From NCBI RefSeq assembly GCF_003688895.1, contig NZ_REFV01000009.1, forward strand, positions 1 through 64,000: a DNA stretch of 64,000 nucleotides, in the 5' to 3' direction. Source of the DNA: Dokdonia sinensis (GTDB lineage Bacteria; Bacteroidota; Bacteroidia; Flavobacteriales; Flavobacteriaceae). Position numbers and translations under genes: made by a program. Below the pieces are notes generated by a model. That model saw only the letters and a list, made by a program, of their open reading frames with translations. It was not told the origin of the DNA and made no database searches. Below are positions 37,644 through 45,532 of this stretch, piece after piece (the stretch's first letter is position 1; the number at the start of each line of letters is the position of its first letter).

Positions 37644-37933
37644 ATCCACATAGCTATTAAAAGTGCGATTAGGATACCGATGCCTAAATTAATTCCCCAC
37701 GTTCTTAGGATGAGGTCCTTCTTCGTAAAACCTAGATTATGGTACATATAATACTGTTGTTTTTGGAAATAAGAAAAGGCTAAAACACCTAAACCTGTCC
37801 CGAAAACGCCAAAAATGACGCACATATTGAGCAATCCGCCAGCAAAACTGTCAAAAGCGCCGGAACTTGCAATTCCCAAAAAGAAACAGATGGCAAGGGT
37901 GTATAAGGTTACATCGCGATAGTATGTCCACAT
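37640..37933 (-). CDS. Small membrane protein paired with the ABC ATPase
   Basis: A 97 aa protein with about three membrane helices, starting MWTYYRDVTLYTLAICFFLG; an in-frame ATG 39 bp upstream would add an unlikely N-terminal extension. It ends in an ATGA overlap with the ATPase, so the two are translationally coupled. No family recognised. It may be the membrane anchor of a small ABC system. Confidence 0.7.
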   Translation of the reverse strand: MWTYYRDVTLYTLAICFFLGIASSGAFDSFAGGLLNMCVIFGVFGTGLGVLAFSYFQKQQYYMYHNLGFTKKDLILRTWGINLGIGILIALLIAMWI

Positions 37934-38120
37934 TGTATAAAAATAGAGAAAGCGCAATGAAATCGAACTCAAAATTGAATTCGAAAACTGAAATCACTTA
38001 TCTAGTGCGTAATTTTAGCGCATTTTAAATGCGCACAAAAAAAGCACGCCTTACAAAGGCGCGCTAGAGGTCGTACGTCATATATCAGATAGCGCCAGCC
38101 ATCAAGTCCTACGTCGTTTT

Positions 38121-38162
38121 TTCGACTTCGACTTCGATTTCAGGTTCGATTTCGATTTCGAG
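38121..38162. repeat. TTCGAY hexamer tandem repeat
   Basis: Seven hexamers in register (TTCGAC, TTCGAC, TTCGAT, TTCAGG, TTCGAT, TTCGAT, TTCGAG) lie just downstream of the reductase gene. The rest of the 37934-38175 gap shows further TTCGA-like pieces near 37960 and no gene. Confidence 0.85.
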
Positions 38163-38175
38163 CGTAGCGACTCGC

Positions 38176-39237
38176 CTACACTTCATCATAATTTACTACC
38201 ACTTTTGCACTCGTAGGATGCGCTTGACAAGTGAGAATCAAACCTTCGGCGACTTCACTATCTGTTAGGATTTGATTTTTTGCCATTTCGGCGGTGCCTT
38301 CGGTGATTCTTGCGATACAGCTACTGCATATTCCGCCCTGACAGGAGTGTGGGGCATCTATGTCTTGGTCGAGCGCGGCGTCCAAAATAAGGTCTTCTTG
38401 CTTCATTGTAAACTCAAATTCTTCATCATCCACAATCACTTTTATGGCTGTCTGACCGTCCAGAACAGCTTCTACACTTCCCGCATCTTCGGAAGGAGTA
38501 AAAAGTTCGAAATGGATTTTATCGTCAGAAGCTCCGTTTTCCTTGAGCACTTTACTCACTTCCTTTATCATAGGTTCTGGCCCACAGAGGTAGTAAGCGC
38601 CAAAGTTATGCTCGGCATATTTATTCTTAACCACAAAATTTACGGTAGACTTCATGATACGTCCAAAGTGCGCTCCATCCTCACGCGACTGGCTGTATAT
38701 AAATTCTATGGAAAATCGACCCTTATACTGCTCTTTTAATGCAAGCAGTTCATCTCTAAAGATGGTGTCGTCTGGTGTTTTGTTCCCATAAACGAGAACG
38801 AACTTACTGTTTGGCAACTGAGCAAGGGCTGTTTTTATAATCGATAACACGGGCGTAATCCCTGAACCTGCGGCAAAGGCGGCGAAGGTTGTGGTGTCCG
38901 CTTTCGCGAAAGCGGCATCATCAAAGATAAATTTACCCTCTGGAGGGTGAACTTCCATCGTGTCGCCTTCTTTTAAATCGCGGTTTGCATACTTAGAAAA
39001 AGTGCCATCTTCAACTTCTTTTACCGAAACTTTGAGCAAGCCACTTTGCGGGGTACTGCACAGGGAGTAGGCCCGGCGTATTTCTTCTCCGTTGATTCTT
39101 GTTTTAAGGGTGATATACTGACCTGCTTTAAAAGCGAAGGTGTCTTTTAAATTATCTGGAATACCAAAAGCGATGGAAACGGCTTTATCTGTTTCTCGGG
39201 TAATGGTTTGTATTTTTAGCGAATGGAATTGTGCCAT
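38176..39237 (-). CDS. PaaE-like ferredoxin reductase (FAD/NAD plus 2Fe-2S)
   Basis: A 353 aa three-domain reductase. The FAD-binding barrel contains RRAYSLCS, the NAD domain starts at AAGSGITPVLSIIKTAL, and the C-terminal plant-type ferredoxin domain has cysteines in DAPHSCQGGICSSC and a last one in LTCQAHP. It passes electrons from NAD(P)H to an oxygenase or desaturase. PaaE of phenylacetate epoxidase is the nearest type, but no paaABC genes are here, so the partner is open. The start at 39237 is preferred because a promoter lies between it and an earlier in-frame ATG (39270). AFAKA lies at residues 109-113. Confidence 0.88.
   Translation of the reverse strand: MAQFHSLKIQTITRETDKAVSIAFGIPDNLKDTFAFKAGQYITLKTRINGEEIRRAYSLCSTPQSGLLKVSVKEVEDGTFSKYANRDLKEGDTMEVHPPEGKFIFDDAAFAKADTTTFAAFAAGSGITPVLSIIKTALAQLPNSKFVLVYGNKTPDDTIFRDELLALKEQYKGRFSIEFIYSQSREDGAHFGRIMKSTVNFVVKNKYAEHNFGAYYLCGPEPMIKEVSKVLKENGASDDKIHFELFTPSEDAGSVEAVLDGQTAIKVIVDDEEFEFTMKQEDLILDAALDQDIDAPHSCQGGICSSCIARITEGTAEMAKNQILTDSEVAEGLILTCQAHPTSAKVVVNYDEV
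38899..38914. repeat. Dispersed palindrome, copy in the PaaE-like gene
   Basis: Perfect copy extending to 18 bp (38898-38915), minus-strand AFAKA at residues 109-113, at the border of the FAD and NAD domains. Confidence 0.95.
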
Positions 39238-39250
39238 ATTATTTTTTTTG

Positions 39251-39283
39251 CAAAAATACGAATGCCACATCTTTTTGTAACAA
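39251..39283 (-). promoter_or_regulatory. Promoter of the PaaE-like reductase gene
   Basis: Minus-strand TTG (39283-39281), 22 nt, then TATTTTTG (39258-39251), 13 nt before the ATG at 39237. It has both parts of the Bacteroidetes -33/-7 type and decides the start codon. Confidence 0.65.
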
Positions 39284-39328
39284 TATGAATAGATGAAACA
39301 CTAATGACTCGAAATAACCACAAGAGCA

Positions 39329-40798
39329 ATGATTAAAAAATTTATAAGTCTGGAATGGAAATCCTTTATAAGGAGTGCTTCCTTTAAGACGAATCTCGCG
39401 CTTAAAATCCTGATGGGACTGGGAGCGTTATACTTCATATTCGTCTTTGCAGGGATGGGAATTGGCTTATTCTTTGGATTAGAAAAGGCTGGATTTGAGC
39501 CCTTATCTAAAATCAATCAGTTTTTGATTTACTTTTTTGTAGGCGATTTAGTGATTAGGTATTTTTTCCAAAAAATGCCTATTGTAAATATCAAGCCGCT
39601 GCTCTTGATGCCGTTTAAGAAAAGTAAGATTGTAAACTATGCACTTGGGAAAACGGCAGTATCCTTCTTTAACTGGATGTATGCATTTTTCTTTATTCCG
39701 TTTAGTATCATCTTGCTTGTACAAGGGTATAATCCATTAGGCGTTATCACTTGGCACCTTGGGATGCTGGCAATGATTTATATTAATAACTTTATTAATG
39801 TATTCTTGAATGATAAGACGGTATTTGTAGTGTTGCTGGGGCTAGTGTTTGCTGTTTTTGGAGGGTTACAATATTACGGTTATTTTGACCTGACCACCTT
39901 TACACAACCTTATTTTCAAGGACTCTATGAGAAACCGTGGATGCTTATTTTCCCGCTTATCGTACTGTTTGGGATCATAAAATATGCTTTTAGCTATTTC
40001 AACAGCAGGATGTATCTGGACGCAGGACTGGCAAAAAAAGAGAATATTGCGACGAATGAGAATCTGGACTGGTTGAACCGTTTTGGTAAGATTTCGGTGT
40101 TTTTAAAGAATGATATCAAACTTATTAAAAGAAACAAACGCTCTAAAACGACCGTTTTTATGAGTGTGCTGTTCTTGTTTTATGGACTATTGTTTTTTGG
40201 CAATGCTATCGAGGTTTACGACGGGCCTTTCTGGAGGATGTTTGCAGCGGTTTTTGTGACGGGAGGATTTTTGTTCAGCTTCGGGCAGTTTGTTCCTAGT
40301 TGGGATAGTGCCTACTATCCGCTTATGATGACACAGAATATTAAATACAAAGAATACTTGCAGTCTAAGTGGTGGCTTGTTGTTATCGCAACGGGAATTT
40401 CGACTGTAATTTGTTTGCCTTACTTGTATTTTGGATGGGAAACCTATCTAGCAATACTCGTGGGAGCTGTTTTTAATATGGGTGTGAATGCACACCTCGT
40501 ATTACTAGGAGGAGCTTTTATAAAGACACCTATAGATTTAACGAGTGGCAAGAAAGCTTTTGGCGACAAGAGTTCGTTCAACATCAAGACGCTCCTTATT
40601 AGTCTACCTAAAATGCTAGGGCCTATGGCGCTGTATGCAATCGGGCATTTTACACTGGGACCTGTTTTTGGGTACGCACTCGTTGCAATTGCTGGATTGA
40701 TAGGCTTTGCCTTTAGAGACAAGGTTTTTAATCAGATTATAAAAATTTATAAAAGCGAGAAGTACAAAACCATCGCTGCTTACAAACAAAACAACTAG
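39329..40798 (+). CDS. DUF5687-like ABC transporter membrane protein
   Basis: A 489 aa protein with about 12 membrane helices. It starts MIKKFISLEWKSFIRSASF, a form I associate with the Bacteroidetes DUF5687 family, and is followed 3 bp later by an ABC ATPase. It should be the permease half of an ABC exporter, perhaps related to ABC-2 permeases. Substrate unknown. Confidence 0.78.
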   Translation: MIKKFISLEWKSFIRSASFKTNLALKILMGLGALYFIFVFAGMGIGLFFGLEKAGFEPLSKINQFLIYFFVGDLVIRYFFQKMPIVNIKPLLLMPFKKSKIVNYALGKTAVSFFNWMYAFFFIPFSIILLVQGYNPLGVITWHLGMLAMIYINNFINVFLNDKTVFVVLLGLVFAVFGGLQYYGYFDLTTFTQPYFQGLYEKPWMLIFPLIVLFGIIKYAFSYFNSRMYLDAGLAKKENIATNENLDWLNRFGKISVFLKNDIKLIKRNKRSKTTVFMSVLFLFYGLLFFGNAIEVYDGPFWRMFAAVFVTGGFLFSFGQFVPSWDSAYYPLMMTQNIKYKEYLQSKWWLVVIATGISTVICLPYLYFGWETYLAILVGAVFNMGVNAHLVLLGGAFIKTPIDLTSGKKAFGDKSSFNIKTLLISLPKMLGPMALYAIGHFTLGPVFGYALVAIAGLIGFAFRDKVFNQIIKIYKSEKYKTIAAYKQNN

Positions 40799-40801
40799 AT
40801 T

Positions 40802-41530
40802 ATGATTACTATAGATAATTTATCAAAGACCTATAACGGAGTTACTGTTTTAAACTTGGAACATATTGAAATTCCTAAAGGGCAATCATTTGGTCTTGTG
40901 GGAAACAATGGTGCTGGTAAAACGACATTATTTAGTTGCTTGCTCGACTTGATACAACCTACCACCGGATTTATTCAAAATGGTGAGTATAAAGTACACG
41001 AGAACGAATCGTGGAAATCACATACAGCATCTTTTATAGATGAGTCTTTCCTCATAGGATATCTTACGCCAGAAGAATATTTCTATTTCATAGGGGATTT
41101 AAGAGGTCAAAATAAAGCAGACGTTGATGCATTGCTAGCGAGTTTTGAGGACTTCTTTAACGATGAGATTATTGGGAAAAGAAAATACTTGAGAGATTTA
41201 TCGAAAGGAAATCAAAAGAAGGTAGGAATTGTGGCAACCTTGATTGGTAATCCAGAGGTTATCATTTTAGACGAGCCATTTGCAAACCTTGATCCGACAA
41301 CACAAATTCGTTTAAAGGGAATTATAAAGAAAATGGCAACAGATCGTGACGTGACCGTTTTGGTGTCCAGTCACGACTTGCAACACGTAACAGAGGTTTG
41401 CGAGCGCATCGTAGTACTAGAAAAAGGAAATCAAATTAAAGATATTATGACTTCTCCTGAAACGCTTAAAGACTTAGAGCGCTACTTCTCTGGAGCAGAA
41501 GCGCAGGCAGCGCTGGAGGTAGAAGAATAA
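40802..41530 (+). CDS. ABC transporter ATP-binding protein
   Basis: A 242 aa ATPase with Walker A GNNGAGKTTLFS, signature LRDLSKGNQKKVGIVATL, Walker B VIILDEPFANLDP and switch His in VLVSSHDLQHV. It pairs with the DUF5687-like permease in a two-gene operon. The intact GxGxGKT and LDEP motifs point to an active exporter-type ATPase. Confidence 0.93.
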   Translation: MITIDNLSKTYNGVTVLNLEHIEIPKGQSFGLVGNNGAGKTTLFSCLLDLIQPTTGFIQNGEYKVHENESWKSHTASFIDESFLIGYLTPEEYFYFIGDLRGQNKADVDALLASFEDFFNDEIIGKRKYLRDLSKGNQKKVGIVATLIGNPEVIILDEPFANLDPTTQIRLKGIIKKMATDRDVTVLVSSHDLQHVTEVCERIVVLEKGNQIKDIMTSPETLKDLERYFSGAEAQAALEVEE

Positions 41531-41542
41531 CACGTGTAGACA

Positions 41543-41618
41543 TAAAAAACGGCTATCTGTTAAGATAGCCGTAATATAAGTCCCCCAACTTATAGCGCAA
41601 AAGGATAACCCTTCTTTG
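41543..41618 (-). ncRNA. Candidate small RNA (~76 nt) with own promoter and terminator
   Basis: The minus strand of the 41531-41857 gap holds a full transcription unit without a protein gene. A promoter is at 41653-41625. From about 41618 the RNA can fold into AAGG-GUUAU-CCUU and then a 7 bp stem UAUAAGU/ACUUAUA with the G-rich loop UGGGGG. A 10 bp terminator stem (ACGGCUAUCU/AGAUAGCCGU, loop UAAC) follows, ending in a U-run. No leftward gene exists that would need this terminator. The promoter has both -33 and -7 parts. I cannot name a family. The rest of the gap (41654-41857) shows no gene. Confidence 0.6.
41544..41572 (-). terminator. Leftward terminator of the candidate small RNA
   Basis: Perfect 10 bp stem with a 4 nt loop. 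The T-run is on the minus strand only, so it ends a leftward transcript rather than the rightward ABC gene. Confidence 0.8.
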
Positions 41619-41624
41619 CTTGCA

Positions 41625-41653
41625 CAAATATAAGATGGGGTATATTATTGCAA
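41625..41653 (-). promoter_or_regulatory. Promoter of the candidate small RNA
   Basis: Minus-strand TTG (41653-41651), 18 nt, TATATTTG (41632-41625). Confidence 0.6.
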
Positions 41654-41857
41654 TAGGGGTAAATGCCCCCTTTTTTAAAATGTAGTACAAATCAATTTCT
41701 AGAAAAAGTATAGAAATATTATTAAAGTCTTTGTACACAGCCTTCCTGAAGCAATTCTAACACTCAAAACCACATTTTTTCAAAAAGAAACGTATTTTTA
41801 CCAACTGCGATACTAAAAGCAGTATTTTACTGTTTTTATCCTAAATAGCAATCTGGT

Positions 41858-44428
41858 TTGAAACAATACGTACTTTATACCTTCATCGCCCTAGTCATCG
41901 GAGCATCTATAGCTGGGTGTTCTCGTAAAAAGGATACTTTTTTAAGTCGAAACTTTCACGCGGTAACCGCAGAGTACAATACGTTGTACAATGGTGATGT
42001 AGCGCTAGAAAAAGGTCTCGATGGGCTTGCCAACTCCTATCAGGATGATTATTGGGACGTGCTACCCGTGGAGCGTCTTGAGATTTTTGAAGATATTACA
42101 AAACCCGGAGAGAGCAAGAGCCCAGACTTTGACCGCGCAGAGGAAAAAGCAATTAAGGCGATACAACGCCACTCAATGAAAATAGATGGGGAAGAGAACA
42201 ATCCTCAAATGGATGAAGCCTTCATTCTTTTAGGAAAATCCAGATATTACTCGCAGAGATTTATCCCAGCATTAGAGTCATTTAACTATATACTACAATT
42301 TTATCCTGCGAGCAATAATATTGCTCAAGCAAAAATCTGGAAGGAAAAAACAAATATTAGACTTAATAACAATGAGCTAGCTATAGATAACCTACGCAAA
42401 CTTTTTAAGGTCGAAAAGAAACTATCAGACCAAGACCAAGCAGATGCTTATGCTATGCTAAGTCAAGCATTTTTAAATTTAGGACATAGCGACACAGCTT
42501 TAGCATACATCAAGGATGCCGCAAGACTCACTCGTAAAGTAGAGGAAGAAGGGAGATACAACTATATCAAAGGGCAACTTTATAACAAATTAGAATTTAA
42601 GGACAGTGCAAACCTCGCCTTTGATGAAGTTATTGACTTAAATCGTCGTATCCCGAGAAAGTACTGGATAAATGCCCAGATAGAAAAAATCAAGAACTTC
42701 GATTATGAGAATGGTGATGAACTTGCCCTCTTGGAGTGGATTGAAGAACTAGAACAAAATCGTGAGAACAGACCTTATTTAGATAAGCTTTACTACACCA
42801 AAGCAGAGTACTATATGAATGTAGGCCTGGAGGATAGTGCCATAGCGCTATACAACCGCTCACTACGTGCAAACGGGCAGGATGGTTACCTTATTTCTAG
42901 AGACTACCTTTCACTTGCAGAGTACAATTTTAATAATGCTGAGTATCAACTTGCAGGAGCATACTACGACAGCACATTATCTAGGCTCAAAAGTCGAACT
43001 CGTGAGTACAGAGGTATACGTAAGAAACGTGAGAACCTCACAGACGTTATCACTTATGAAACGCTTGCACAACGCAATGATAGTATTATGCGTATAGCCT
43101 CGATGACAGAAGATGAGCAGCGTGCTTTCTTTGAAAACTATATCAAGGAGCTGAAAGAACGTAGAAAGCAAGATTCTATACGCAAGTCCGAAATTATACG
43201 TAATAATGAGTTCTTTACTAAGGATAATGCAACGGCTGGAGCAAAAGGAACTAAGGGAGCAAAGGGGCGCACAAAAGGGACAGCTGGGACCAGCCAGATA
43301 GGAGAGTTCTTCTTTTATAACCCTACGGCCGTAGCATATGGAAAGCAAGACTTTCTAAGACGATGGGGTAAACGTGTAAATGAGGACAATTGGAGGCTCT
43401 CATCCAAACAACGTACAAAACTTGACGGAAGTGGCACCCCTGTAGACCTCGTAGCTCAGGCTGATTTTGAAAAAGACTTGAATGTAGACACATTTCTAGC
43501 AACCATTCCCACAGGAGAAAAATCTTTAGATAGTCTTAAGAGAGAACGCGATAATGCCTACTATCAATTAGGGATCATTTACAAAGAAAAATTTAAGGAG
43601 TATCCACGTTCGGCAGATAAGCTAGAGACTTTGTTAACCTTCGGTCCAGAAGAACGCTTGATATTACCTACGAAGTACAATCTGTATCAAGTGTATAAGG
43701 AGATGGACGCTTTCGCGAAAGCGGAATCCACAAAATCCGACATTACATCAAACTATGGAGATTCCCGATATGCAGCAATCCTGAACAATCCAGATGTAGC
43801 TCTAGAACAAGATGCCGAAAGTGCTGAAGCTATTTATAATAATCTCTATCGTGATTTTCAATCACAAAATTACGGTCCATTAATCTCAAAGCTAGATGAC
43901 AACATCAATCGGTTTTACGGTGATCCATTTGTGCCAAAGTTTGAACTACTCAAAGCCACAGCCCTAGGAAGATATAAAGGATACGATGCTTACAAAGCCG
44001 CGCTTGAGTTTGTATACTTAACGTACCCACGTTCTGAAGAAGGAAAGAAGGCTCAATCCTTATTACAAACATCCATCCCTGCACTCGCTTCTAAAGATTT
44101 TGTGCCCGCTGCAGATTCTGTTAACTGGAAAGTAATTTATCCTTTTGATGCATCAAATAAGGAAGAAGCGCTTGCTGTACAAAAACGCATTAACGAAGCC
44201 ATTGAAGAACTAGGGTTGACGAATTATGAAACGACTCTAGACAACTATAGCGAGGCACAAACATTTGTAGTAATACACTACTTAGAGTCACAATCTAAGG
44301 GAGGCGGTCTTGCAGAGTTACTGGCAACCAATAAAGATTATCGCATTACTAATCCGAGCCAAGTAATTTCTTCAGATAATTATAAAATCATACAGCTACA
44401 TAAGAATCTAGACGAGTATACCGAGTAA
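41858..44428 (+). CDS. porW: PorW/SprE-type TPR lipoprotein of type IX secretion
   Basis: An 856 aa lipoprotein starting at a TTG; the lipobox is SIAGC with Cys at about residue 21. The protein is almost wholly helical, with TPR-like repeats, for example DEAFILLGKSRYYSQRFIPA and the DSAIALYNRSL region. A low-complexity K/G/T stretch (AGAKGTKGAKGRTKGTAGT) near residue 465 splits the protein. Size, position and the motif NFHAVTAEYNTLYNG match PorW/SprE, which links the PorKN ring to the PorLM motor and is needed for T9SS and gliding. It would serve proteins such as the one at 1-2975. AFAKA lies at 618-622. Bactofilin and atp genes follow. Confidence 0.82.
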   Translation: MKQYVLYTFIALVIGASIAGCSRKKDTFLSRNFHAVTAEYNTLYNGDVALEKGLDGLANSYQDDYWDVLPVERLEIFEDITKPGESKSPDFDRAEEKAIKAIQRHSMKIDGEENNPQMDEAFILLGKSRYYSQRFIPALESFNYILQFYPASNNIAQAKIWKEKTNIRLNNNELAIDNLRKLFKVEKKLSDQDQADAYAMLSQAFLNLGHSDTALAYIKDAARLTRKVEEEGRYNYIKGQLYNKLEFKDSANLAFDEVIDLNRRIPRKYWINAQIEKIKNFDYENGDELALLEWIEELEQNRENRPYLDKLYYTKAEYYMNVGLEDSAIALYNRSLRANGQDGYLISRDYLSLAEYNFNNAEYQLAGAYYDSTLSRLKSRTREYRGIRKKRENLTDVITYETLAQRNDSIMRIASMTEDEQRAFFENYIKELKERRKQDSIRKSEIIRNNEFFTKDNATAGAKGTKGAKGRTKGTAGTSQIGEFFFYNPTAVAYGKQDFLRRWGKRVNEDNWRLSSKQRTKLDGSGTPVDLVAQADFEKDLNVDTFLATIPTGEKSLDSLKRERDNAYYQLGIIYKEKFKEYPRSADKLETLLTFGPEERLILPTKYNLYQVYKEMDAFAKAESTKSDITSNYGDSRYAAILNNPDVALEQDAESAEAIYNNLYRDFQSQNYGPLISKLDDNINRFYGDPFVPKFELLKATALGRYKGYDAYKAALEFVYLTYPRSEEGKKAQSLLQTSIPALASKDFVPAADSVNWKVIYPFDASNKEEALAVQKRINEAIEELGLTNYETTLDNYSEAQTFVVIHYLESQSKGGGLAELLATNKDYRITNPSQVISSDNYKIIQLHKNLDEYTE
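43708..43723. repeat. Dispersed palindrome, copy in porW/sprE
   Basis: Perfect 16 bp copy, AFAKA at residues 618-622, in a helix of a TPR repeat. Confidence 0.95.
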
Positions 44429-44452
44429 ACCATTTTTTTAAACCCCTAAACT

Positions 44453-44860
44453 ATGTTTTCAGACAATAAAAAAGACAAAAGTCCCAACCTCACAAATAAT
44501 CAGAACCGAATAAGCGAAGGTTCAAAAATTACGGGAGATATTGTTTCAGAAGGTGGTTTTCGCATAGACGGAGAGATTGTGGGAAATGTAAATACTCCCA
44601 ACAAGGTTGTTATCGGTAGGTCCGGGTATGTTAAAGGCTCACTCGTGTGTAACGACGCAGATATCGAGGGTAAAGTAGAGGGAACTTTAACCGTAAGCAA
44701 CCTGCTGTCGCTTAAAGCCGCCGCGCATATAGAAGGTGAAGTCACTGTAGGGAAACTGTCTGTTGAGCCAGGAGCTACATTTAATGCTTCTTGTGTGATG
44801 AAAGGAAGCGTAAAATCTTTAGAAAAAGATGCCACAAAACAAGGAGAACGCTCCGCTTAA
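44453..44860 (+). CDS. Bactofilin (polymer-forming cytoskeletal protein)
   Basis: A 135 aa protein with a bactofilin core (about residues 20-120) of short beta-helix rungs rich in G, V and I, for example GGFRIDGEIVGNVNTPNKVV and GKVEGTLTVSNLLSLKA. Ends are disordered and charged. Bactofilins form filaments at the membrane. Its 3' end overlaps the next small gene by 32 bp in another frame. Confidence 0.92.
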   Translation: MFSDNKKDKSPNLTNNQNRISEGSKITGDIVSEGGFRIDGEIVGNVNTPNKVVIGRSGYVKGSLVCNDADIEGKVEGTLTVSNLLSLKAAAHIEGEVTVGKLSVEPGATFNASCVMKGSVKSLEKDATKQGERSA

Positions 44861-45044
44861 AAACTGGGCAAAATTTTCTACCATTGCCATCCAGATGGGA
44901 GGCACTATATTTCTAGGAAATCTTCTTGGTTCTTGGCTAGATTCAAAATTTGAAAAAACGTATCTCGAGGGCGTTTGTACAATGCTCGCAGTTTTCCTTG
45001 CGATGTATATAGTCATTAAAGCGGTAATGCAACTTAATAAATAA
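44829..45044 (+). CDS. atpZ: AtpZ/AtpI family protein
   Basis: A 71 aa protein with two membrane helices: GGTIFLGNLLGSWLDSKF carries the family G-x-LG-x-x-LD motif, then TMLAVFLAMYIVIKAVMQL. Such proteins assist c-ring assembly of ATP synthase and may carry Mg2+ or Ca2+. It starts inside the bactofilin gene. Confidence 0.85.
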   Translation: MPQNKENAPLKNWAKFSTIAIQMGGTIFLGNLLGSWLDSKFEKTYLEGVCTMLAVFLAMYIVIKAVMQLNK

Positions 45045-45047
45045 GCA

Positions 45048-45446
45048 TTGGTTAAAAAACTACTCTTATATATAGGTATAGCAATTGCATTGTTTCTGGC
45101 TACTTATAATCTTCATAAGTTTACCATAAACGCTCTCCACATAGTACATCCATTTAATCTGTATAATGTCTATGCATTTCAGGCAATAGCATCTTTAATT
45201 CTTGTTGTTTCCGTCGAATTACTCGCTTCACTTACAAATCAATATAAAGACCAACTTGGGTTTTTATATCTAGGTTCGATGGCAGTAAAGATTATGATGT
45301 TTTGTGTAATTTTTAGGGGTATACTGTTTTCAAGCGTTGTTTTGAGTAAGGCAGACAGTCTTTCATTGCTTATTCCCATCTTCATTTTTATCTTTTTTGA
45401 GGTCTTAGTAATTGTTAAAATACTGAACAGAAGCACAGATAATTGA
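45048..45446 (+). CDS. AtpI-position membrane protein (DUF6168-like)
   Basis: A 132 aa protein with four membrane helices that starts at a TTG 3 bp after atpZ. It takes the place of AtpI between atpZ and atpB. Sequence is not diagnostic; I recall a flavobacterial family (DUF6168) with this size and location. A role in ATP synthase assembly is inferred from position only. Confidence 0.6.
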   Translation: MVKKLLLYIGIAIALFLATYNLHKFTINALHIVHPFNLYNVYAFQAIASLILVVSVELLASLTNQYKDQLGFLYLGSMAVKIMMFCVIFRGILFSSVVLSKADSLSLLIPIFIFIFFEVLVIVKILNRSTDN

Positions 45447-45457
45447 AATAATTAAGT

Positions 45458-45492
45458 TTTGTATTTTATTTTCAAGAAAATGAGTACTTTTG
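45458..45492 (+). promoter_or_regulatory. Promoter of atpB and following atp genes
   Basis: TTTG (45458-45461), 23 nt, TACTTTTG (45485-45492), about 40 nt before the atpB ATG. It has both -33 and -7 parts of the Bacteroidetes type. Confidence 0.65.
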
Positions 45493-45532
45493 CACAGAAT
45501 TTTAGGCCACGTTATTTATTGAAAATATAGGA

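Noticed and set aside
39238-39270. 11-codon N-terminal extension of the PaaE-like reductase
   Set aside because: The -7 promoter element lies inside this segment, so it cannot be translated from that promoter; the family start is at 39237.
41553-41738. Minus-strand 61-codon frame in the small-RNA region
   Set aside because: It crosses the promoter and the hairpins of the candidate RNA and has no protein-like signature.
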